From Dipteronia dyeriana (Eukaryota; Streptophyta; Magnoliopsida; Sapindales; Sapindaceae), in NCBI GenBank assembly GCA_032871835.1, contig CM065296.1:53845288-53909287 (forward strand): a DNA stretch of 64,000 nucleotides. Direction: 5' to 3'. Within the stretch, counting starts at the first letter, position 1. Each line of letters starts with the position of its first letter. The notes below the pieces were generated by a model. That model did not search any database and was not told the origin of the DNA. It worked only from the letters and a program-made list of their open reading frames with translations. The translations under genes and the position numbers were made by a program. Shown here piece after piece: positions 57,323 to 64,000 of this stretch.

Positions 57323-58957
57323 TGTTGGAACCCCGTTCACCGGTAACGTAGCGGAAGTAAGGTTTTAAAATTTATATACAGATTATAATCTGTATCTGGT
57401 ACTAGTGAACTTGGATCATAATTATTTTTTCAGAACTAATACATACAATATATAAACACAGGAAATTGTAATCAGCATAAAGAGAAGAAAATCATACCAA
57501 TGTTTGGAGGCTCGTTCACTTTAATTTATGCTCCTGTCTGAACCACTCGATCTTCCTCGCTATATATCAGAACTGATAACTGCGTGTGGGCGTATCACGG
57601 TCTTAGGAACTTGAATGGAGGATGTAGAGAGAATTGAAGAAGAAGAAAGAATTTCTTTTTCATTCATTGTGCAACCCTTACACTTAAATATCTCTCACAC
57701 ACACATCTTCTTTTAAGCACAAAAGCATGCAAAAAGGTGTTTTGACCTGATCCAGTTTGTTACACGCACTAGCAATTTGCATCGTATGCAAATTCTTGTG
57801 TGTTGCACATGCACACATTTGCATCATATACAAACATTGTGTTGTGTCTCTATTGTGTTTTAGTTTGATATGTCTCTTATTTCTTTTTCAAAGAAAACAA
57901 TATATATCTCATATATATTATTTTATCTTTTAAAATACTAATAATATATTTATTTGATTTTAAAATCTTTCAAATAAAAAATATCTCGTATCTTTTATTT
58001 AAAAAATAAAATATTTATTTTTGAATTTAAACATTTTAAATACAATTTCAAATATTTAATTGAATAAAATAAAATAATCACATTATCCTATTCTATTTAA
58101 AATCAAATATCAACTAACATCCTCCAATTAGTGATTAATAACATAATAAAAAAATCTTATTATTTAATTTATTTAATCACCATTATTCATTAATTAAATA
58201 ATCTCATTGTGCAATTAATTCCTGAATAAACATGTGTCACTTTCGTAACACAATTAATTCGACAATCCAATTAATTAATCGTAACCCTTGTTACCTAAAT
58301 CGATCGGGCCAGCAAGGGGACCTAATGGACCCACAGTATTTTAAGCTCCAATAATCCTCGGACTCATTAATGAAATTTTTTAATTAATATTTCTTGATTA
58401 TTAACTCCGGTGTTATTCCACTAAAAACCCGAAGCTGCACTCTCTCAACTGTAGACGCTTTTACACTGACTGATACAACTCGGTGTCCATCGATATAGCT
58501 ATTACACATGATGTGATCCTCCACAGTAGTTCATAATTAGAGCTGGGTAATAATGTCCATTATACCCCTCTAATTATATAAATCCTTTGAGTACAATTGA
58601 TTCTCTATTGGACAATAAATCCTATTTCCTTACGGAATTAGGAGAGCGCTCATATTGGCCAAGCCCCGAATAACTCTTAAGGGAACAACCATCTACTTCT
58701 CACAAGAAGGAGTGGGTTCCACTATTGTGTACAAACCTTCCCAGCCACAAGCCAAACCGTAATCCCGACATACAGAGTATATTGATCAGGAAATGCATCT
58801 GACCTCACCCATGGTATATCAAAGACCACGATTTAACCTGAAGGAGTCGATAAGACACTCAGGATTAATATCGCCCTCATATAGCCATCATTAGTTGCTA
58901 TATATGAATCTCATTGGTAAACGGATCTTGGTGAAATATTCATATAGATCATGGCCC
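57323..58957 (-). repeat. Copia type-A LTR, copy 3, truncated
   Basis: It begins TGTTGGAACCCCGTTCACC and follows copy 1 to 'tagatcatggccca', about 1635 of 1990 bases. Gypsy-G protease sequence follows directly. In sense orientation a GATATTTAAGTG box lies near 57690 with several TGCAT motifs upstream, including AATTTGCAT-cgt-ATGCAAATT at 57774-57794. Confidence 0.8.
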
Positions 58958-59590
58958 AGGAGAATCTTGATAGATAATGGAAGTTCGGCAGACATTCTCA
59001 ATGTAACTGTCTACAATCAACTCAGGTTAGACCGAAAGGATCTACAGTCTTTCCATACTCCACTCAGAGGATTCAGAGGAATTGAGATCAAGTCACTCGG
59101 GATGGTAAAGCTACCTGTAAAGATTGGAGTGGCACTGTGTCAGAGAACGGTATTGCTCGACTTCGTGGTGGTAGACTTAGACAATTGGCTGTATAATGCA
59201 TTGTTGGGTCGACCATTCTTAAATAAAACAAAGGTCGTAACAGCCACTTACGCATTGATGATCAAGTTCCCGACCGAACAGGGGGTTGGTGTAGTCAAGG
59301 GATCCCAAGAGATGGCCCGAATAGCTAAACTGTCAGTATACAAAGACAAAAATGATGGTGAAAAGGTGTGCACTATAACGCAGCTGAGTCAGAACAAAGA
59401 GTCATTGTCATTCGAATTTGACCCAAGGGAAGAGTTGAATGAATCAAAAAATGAACCAGTTGAAGAAATTATCTTGAAAGAAGATGAACCAGATAAAAAG
59501 ATCAAGATTGGAGCCAATTTAGAAGGAAAAGTCAAACAAAGCCTCACTAATCTGCTCAAAGAAATCAAAGATGTGTTTGTCTAGAGTCAT
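58958..59590 (+). pseudogene. Gypsy-G (plus copy) protease and linker
   Basis: The frame is open from the junction: RRILIDNGSSADILNVTVY with the active-site Asp, then LGMVKLPVKIG, VVVDLDNWLYNALLGRPFL, and a linker with LSQNKESLSFEFDP and DEPDKKIKIGANLEGKV. It lacks gag and the protease start, which were lost at the junction with the A-type LTR. A stop at 59582-59584 replaces the Trp of the DWSH motif seen in the minus copy. Confidence 0.85.
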
Positions 59591-60460
59591 GAAGACATGG
59601 TCGGGATAGATGCCCGAATAATATCTCACCATCTCACGGTAGACCTGGATGCAAAACCAGTGATACAAAAGAGAAGGTCATTCAATCTCGAGAGAAGTCA
59701 GACAATCAAACAGGAAGTAGAAAAGCTACTCGCCGTTGGATCGATTAGAGAGATCAACTACCCTCAATGGGTAGCTAATGTAGTCCTCGTCCAAAAGAAA
59801 AATGGACAATGGAGAATGTGTGTAGATTTCACAGATTTGAACAAGGCATGCCCAAAAGATAGTTTTCCACTTCCAAGGATAGATCAGTTGGTGGACTCTA
59901 CATCAGGCCACGAATTGCTCAGTTTCATGGACGCCTACTTGGGATATAACCAAATCCGGATGAACAAGGCTGACGAAGAAAAAATAGCATTCACAACTGA
60001 TCAGGGCTTGTACTGTTACACAATAATGCTTTTCGGGTTAAGAAATAAAGGGGCAACATATCAAAGGCTGGTCAACAAAATCTTCGCACGGCAAATAGGA
60101 AGGAACATGGAAGTGTACATTGATGACATGCTGACCAAGAGCATCTCAGCAGCCAAGCATACCTCAGACCTGCTAGAGACATTTGACGTTTTGAGGAGAT
60201 ACCAAATAAATCTGAACCCGAACAAGTGTTTATTCGGAGTTCCTTTAGGAAGGTTTCTGGGTTTTCAAGTTCACCAAATGGGGAATCGAAGTCAATCCTG
60301 AAAAAATCCAAGCCCTGCAGAGAATGACCTCACCGAGGACATTAAAAGAAGTACAACGCTTAACATGATGTTTAGCTTCCTTGGAAAGATTCATCTCAAA
60401 GGCCACAGACAGATGCGCACTTTTTTCCAGAGTAATCAAAAAAGGAAAAGGACTTGAATG
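59591..60460 (+). pseudogene. Gypsy-G (plus copy) reverse transcriptase
   Basis: Open from 59585 to 60301. Motifs: VEKLLAVGSIREINYPQWV, VLVQKKNGQWRMCVDFTDL, KDSFPLPRIDQLVDS, FMDAYLGYNQIRMNKADEE, LFGLRNKGATYQRLVNKIF, EVYIDDMLTKSI and LNPNKCLFGVPLGRFLGF. The Cys and Ser of the minus copy's DVCSGYNQ are replaced by Tyr and Leu, and MPFG reads MLFG. After a one-base shift near 60285 the frame goes on with NPEKIQALQRMTSPRTL and a stop at 60366. Very similar to the minus copy. Confidence 0.85.
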
Positions 60461-61330
60461 GAATTAATAGTGCGAGCATGCTTTCTTAAAAATCAAAGAG
60501 TACCTGGGGCAGGCTCCCATCCTTTCAAAACCACAGATGGGAGAGATACTCCATTTATACTTATCAATTACAGAACTAGCAGCAAGCTCAGTCCTAGTGA
60601 GAACAGAAGATGGAGTACAGAAGCCAGTGTATTATACCAGCAAGGCATTCTTACCAGCCGAGACCAGTTATTCACAGGCAGGAAAAATGGCCCTAGCAAT
60701 GGTTTTAGCGGCAAGGAAGCTAAGGCAATACTTTCAGGCTCATATGATTCAAGTTCTCACCGACTGCCCATTGAGTAAAATTTTACAAAAGCCAGAGATT
60801 TCAGGAAGACTAACCAAATGGGCAATCGAGCTAAGTGAATTCGATATCCACTATGTCCCCAAGACATCCCTTAAAGGGCAAACAGTGGCAGATTTTATAA
60901 AAGAGTTCACAGAGCCAAACCTGTAAGCAAAAAAGATGTTGGGAAAAAATTTCCTATGGAAATTGCATGTTGATGGCTCTTTAAACACTCATGGCAGTGA
61001 GGCAGGGATCGTAGTATGCACTCCAGAAGGAGATGATGTCGAATATGCCATGAGGTTTGACTTCAAAGCAACCAATAATCAAGTCGAGTACGAGGCGCTA
61101 CTAGCTGGACTCAGAGTCTGCATAGCTCTCGGGGCAGATGAAGTCGAGATATTCAGCAATTAACAGGTAGTTGTCAACCAAGTCCTGGATGAATACCAAG
61201 CCAAGGATGAAGGCATGATAGCCTACCGTGACATTGCAAAATAGTTCCTCCAGAAATTCAAAGAATATAGGATTGCCCAGATCCCCAGGGAGGAGAATGA
61301 AAAGGCAGACGCTTTGTCCAAATTAGCATC
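60461..61330 (+). pseudogene. Gypsy-G (plus copy) RNase H
   Basis: Two adjacent stops near 60466 precede AFLKIKEYLGQAPILSKPQ; then ITELAASSVLVRTEDGVQK, VYYTSKAFLPAETSYSQ, ALAMVLAARKLRQYFQAH, LSEFDIHYVPKTSLKGQ and DFIKEFTEPNL (60537-60926). After a stop, KLHVDGSLNTHGSEAGIVV and ATNNQVEYEALLAGL (60936-61163), then after another stop VVVNQVLDEYQAKDEG and IPREENEKADALSKLAS, the last RNase H motif. This copy keeps the part the minus copy lost. Confidence 0.8.
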
Positions 61331-62682
61331 AACAACAACCACAATCAAGCCAAAAACTATTCCGGTTGCACATCTTCTCAAACCGAGCATAGCTGAACTG
61401 AAAAACTTAGAAATTTCAAAAATCCAAACACCGCTAGACGGTTGGATAACTCAGATGAAACTATTCCTGGAAGAAGGTGTGCTCTTGGAAGATCCCTTAC
61501 AAGCAAAATGTATCAGGTATCGATCAACAAGGTACACGTTGGTTGGAGGAGAACTATACAGAAGGGAGTTTTCCCGAACACTCCAAAGATATGTGTCAAA
61601 GGAGGATGCATATCGGATATTACAGAAAATCCATGAAGGAGTTTGCGGAGACAACACTGGGGGTAAAATTTTAGCACACAAGGTACTCAGGAAAGGTTAT
61701 TACTGGCCTACTCTATTCTCAGATGCACAACGATGTTCGGAGAGTTGCAATACTTGCCAAAGGATTGCTAATGATATCCGAAAACCCCCTGAACAACTCA
61801 GAAACCTCACATCCCCATGGCCATTTGCCATGTGGGGTTTGGATTTAATTGGCCCTATGCCAGCTGGGACAGGGGGTGGAGCAAAACATGCCATAGTAGC
61901 CGTTGACTATTTCACGAAGTGGGCAGAAGCTGAAGCATTGGTGCATATCAAAGAAGCAAATACCATAAATTTCTTGAAAAAGAATATACTTTATAGGTTT
62001 GGAGTCCCAAACACTATTATCACTGACAACGGCACCCAGTTCGATAACCTGAAATTCAGATAGCTGTGCAAAGATTACCGGATTACCAATTACTATGCCA
62101 CACCTGCCCACCCTTAAACAAATGGGCAGATTGAAGCAGTGAACAAAATCATCAAGCACAAAATCAAAGCAAAGCTAGATGCCAAGAAAGGAAGCTGGGT
62201 TGAAAAGCTACCCGAAGTATTATAGGCATATCGGACGACATCAAGAACTTCAACAGGAGAGACTCCATTCACTTTAGCGTTTGGAACAGAAGCTGTTATC
62301 CCCATAGAAACGTCATATGCATCACCCCTGGTCAGACTATATGATGAAGAACAGAATGTTGATATGCTATTACAAAGTCTAGATGAGCTAGAAGAGAAAA
62401 GGGAAAAGTCCCCTAATACGAAATATGGCATATCAACAAAGAGTAGCTCGCCACTACAACTCTCATGTTCGAGTCAAAAAATTCCAACTAGGAGACCTGA
62501 TACTTAAGAAGGTGTCATTGAACATAAAAAATAAAGTTACAGGTTCCCTGGCTGATAAGTGGGAATGCCCGTACAAGATCGAAGGAATAGCTGGCCATGG
62601 ATCATATTGGATTGTACGATCCAACGAAGGGGTTTTACCCTGACCATGCAATGCCCAATATCTGAAAATTTTCTATCCTTAG
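61331..62682 (+). pseudogene. Gypsy-G (plus copy) integrase
   Basis: Long open frame to 62063. Zinc domain: HEGVCGDNTGGKILAHK and then CNTCQRI give His, His, Cys, Cys. Core: GLDLIGPMPAGTGGG (first Asp), YFTKWAEAEAL, VPNTIITDNGTQFDN (second Asp), a stop, then YYATPAHP, a stop, TNGQIEAVNKIIKHKIKAKL (Glu), a stop, AYRTTSRTSTGETPF and FGTEAVIPIE. C-terminal part: VRVKKFQLGDLILKKVSLN, KWECPYKIEGIAG. It ends with AQYLKIFYP before a stop at 62680-62682; an earlier in-frame stop lies at 62641. Confidence 0.85.
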
Positions 62683-63219
62683 ATTATTTTTTGTTTTCTT
62701 TTTTAGTCAGCACAATTTTAGTTAGGTCAAATATTAGCTTTGGAACTTAAATCTTTGTTGATTTTGCAGTTATAAATAAAAATCAAACTTGGGATTTTTG
62801 AAAAATAAAACATATGATAATAAGAATATATGGAAGACAAGCATGATAATAAGAACATGCAAATAGAATACTCGAGATTATTGATTCCCGAATGGGCGGA
62901 GAAGCTCGAAGGAGCATGCCAGCCGAGCAAGGTCAATTGATCTTAGCAAAAAGGCAAACACGATGCACCAGATTATGGAGAAAGGCTCGGGACACAATCG
63001 AATTTTTTTTGATGAAATGCGTAGATGTGTTAAGTGGTTCGAAAAGCTTAACGATTCGGCAAACCTTTACACAGAAAAATTGGGAAAACGTCATCTGTAA
63101 TGTGTAAGGACTCAAAACATATGATCATGGTGAGCCTTGATGTAATGTTTGGGTAGCAACCGAGTATGAAACACAAGTATAGATCTACTTGCCTATTTTA
63201 AGATGACTCGGTTAATAAT
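62683..63219 (+). other. Gypsy-G 3' untranslated region
   Basis: Non-coding. It contains 'cgatgcaccagattatggag' near 62960 and two GAAG/CTCGG-rich pieces; nothing is recognisable as a domain. Confidence 0.5.
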
Positions 63220-63475
63220 ACTAGTCAGTTTAATAAGATACTTGACATAAAGATTGCAATAGCCAGTTTAATAAGATTCTTGGCGTTAAAAATTATTCGG
63301 GTAACAACAAGTTTAAAAAGATACTTAGTGAAGTTACCCGAACATCAGAAATAGCCAGTTTAATAAGATACTTGGAGTTAAAAAAATTTTGGGTAACGAA
63401 ACAAGTTTAATAAGATACTTGGTGAAGTTACCCGAACATCAGGAATAGCCAGTTTAATAAGATACTCGGCAACAA
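63220..63475. repeat. Tandem array in the Gypsy-G 3' region (unit about 93 bp)
   Basis: 'agccagtttaataagat' starts copies at 63261, 63353 and 63447. Each unit holds two half-repeats with AGTTTAATAAGATACTTGG and a 'gaagttacccgaacatcag' segment. Position matches the Gypsy-H array, but the sequence is unrelated. Confidence 0.75.
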
Positions 63476-63578
63476 TAGAGTTAAGTTAAAGAAGACGGTG
63501 AAATTTCTTGAGCAATGAAATCAGATCAAAACCACTTGGTTCAGAATAAGTTAAACTCAGGATTTCATTAATCTTTAT

Positions 63579-63645
63579 AAAGAATTGTTACAAAGAATTG
63601 TTACAAAGAATGGTTGTAAAGAATTGTTACAAAGAATCTCTACAA
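63579..63645. repeat. 13-bp tandem repeat at the aORF end
   Basis: Five copies of AAAGAATTGTTAC, the third and fifth diverged. It overlaps the stop end of the antisense ORF. Confidence 0.8.
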
Positions 63646-64000
63646 AAATGAATTTCTACAAAATAAATTAGGCGGATGATTTTGGAACTCTTACAGATGC
63701 TCGGGTCGGCCACCATTTCATATTCACGAAGCAGACTTTCATTGGAAGGCCAACCAGTCATGTCAATTGAATCGTCCATCCACTGGCTGTAATCTTCTCC
63801 TGAGATCGATCCGAAATCAGGCAGCACACATTCCACGACCGACTCCTGATTGGCCTAAAAAGTCGAGAGGGAGTGTTCGGATGGAACCTCTAAATGCATG
63901 GGATGAGGCTCTTTCCCTCGGCTAAGGCAGTAAGCTCTCCACTCCTTTATCTGAGTCTGAAAAGATTCCAAGGACCGATCCACGTGATTCTTGATCGATA
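63627..64000 (-). pseudogene. C-terminal end of an antisense aORF of Gypsy-G
   Basis: Read from 64000 down in one frame: IKNHVDRSLESFQTQIKEW, CLSRGKEPHPMHLEVPSEHS, one stop (near 63855), then ESVVECVLPDFGSISGEDYS, WMDDSIDMTGWPSNESLL and REYEMVADPS, ending at 63627. Only the C-terminus is inside the window. It lies downstream of integrase on the opposite strand, which is the aORF position of Tat-lineage elements. I do not recognise a domain in it. The stop suggests it is inactive. Confidence 0.5.

Noticed and set aside
63579..63645. CRISPR-like short direct repeats
   Set aside because: 13-base units are directly adjacent with no spacers, in plant DNA; a simple tandem repeat.
1..64000. Endogenous pararetrovirus, tRNA, rRNA or snoRNA genes, host protein-coding genes
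   Set aside because: I looked for movement and coat protein motifs, tRNA cloverleaf motifs, rRNA cores and multi-exon gene structure, and saw none beyond the retroelement and transposon-protein parts listed.

Overview
This window looks like intergenic DNA from a flowering plant, probably a eudicot with a repeat-rich genome. It is AT-rich, and every coding segment I recognise belongs to an LTR retrotransposon or to a plant-transposon-associated protein. I found no host gene, tRNA, rRNA, bacterial feature or CRISPR array. The species cannot be told from the sequence. The element names below are mine.

Layout. (1) 1-1331: LTR end, primer-binding site and gag relic of a plus-strand Ty3/Gypsy Tat-type element (E). 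(2) 1332-6540: mostly unassigned AT-rich repeats. (3) 6546-12052: Gypsy-H, a minus-strand Tat-type element. Its integrase end is at 10625-12052, a repeat-rich 3' region follows, and at 6684-9318 lies a degenerate opposite-strand additional ORF (aORF) with its own TATA-like box and two apparent introns. (4) 12053-38742: a minus-strand Ty1/Copia element whose two LTRs differ (type A on the left, type C on the right). Its gag is split by an inverted A-type LTR (16222-18180) and by a 17.9-kb nested block (18463-36352) flanked by a near-perfect 5-bp target duplication. That block is Copia-B0 (minus), itself broken by a Gypsy-D end (19394-20404), a near-complete plus-strand Copia-B1 (23995-33311), an LTR-like insertion in a TA microsatellite (33646-35107) and a Gypsy LTR piece (35776-36264). 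(5) 38743-43980: Gypsy-G, minus-strand copy, with RNase H, RT, protease, gag, a duplicated LTR end and the 5' LTR. (6) 43981-44719: piece of an A-type LTR. (7) 44720-51748: Copia-B2 (minus). (8) 51749-53277: relic resembling the putative plant transposon protein family. (9) 53278-57322: Copia-B3 (plus), cut in gag by an A-type LTR (57323-58957). (10) 58958-64000: second Gypsy-G copy (plus), from protease to integrase, then a repeat-bearing 3' region and the C-terminal end of an antisense aORF.

How the parts relate. In each element the gag product would form the particle, protease would cut the polyprotein, RT/RNase H would copy the RNA from a tRNA-primed site just after the 5' LTR, and integrase would insert the DNA. 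All copies here carry stops, frameshifts or truncations, so none looks autonomous. The nesting gives relative ages. The parts most worth a second look are the antisense aORF of Gypsy-H, a 246-bp LTR-end copy in the Gypsy-G leader that may derive from strong-stop cDNA, the Copia element with mismatched LTRs, and TGCAT-rich or palindromic blocks in the presumed LTR promoters. I did not find a new type of system.
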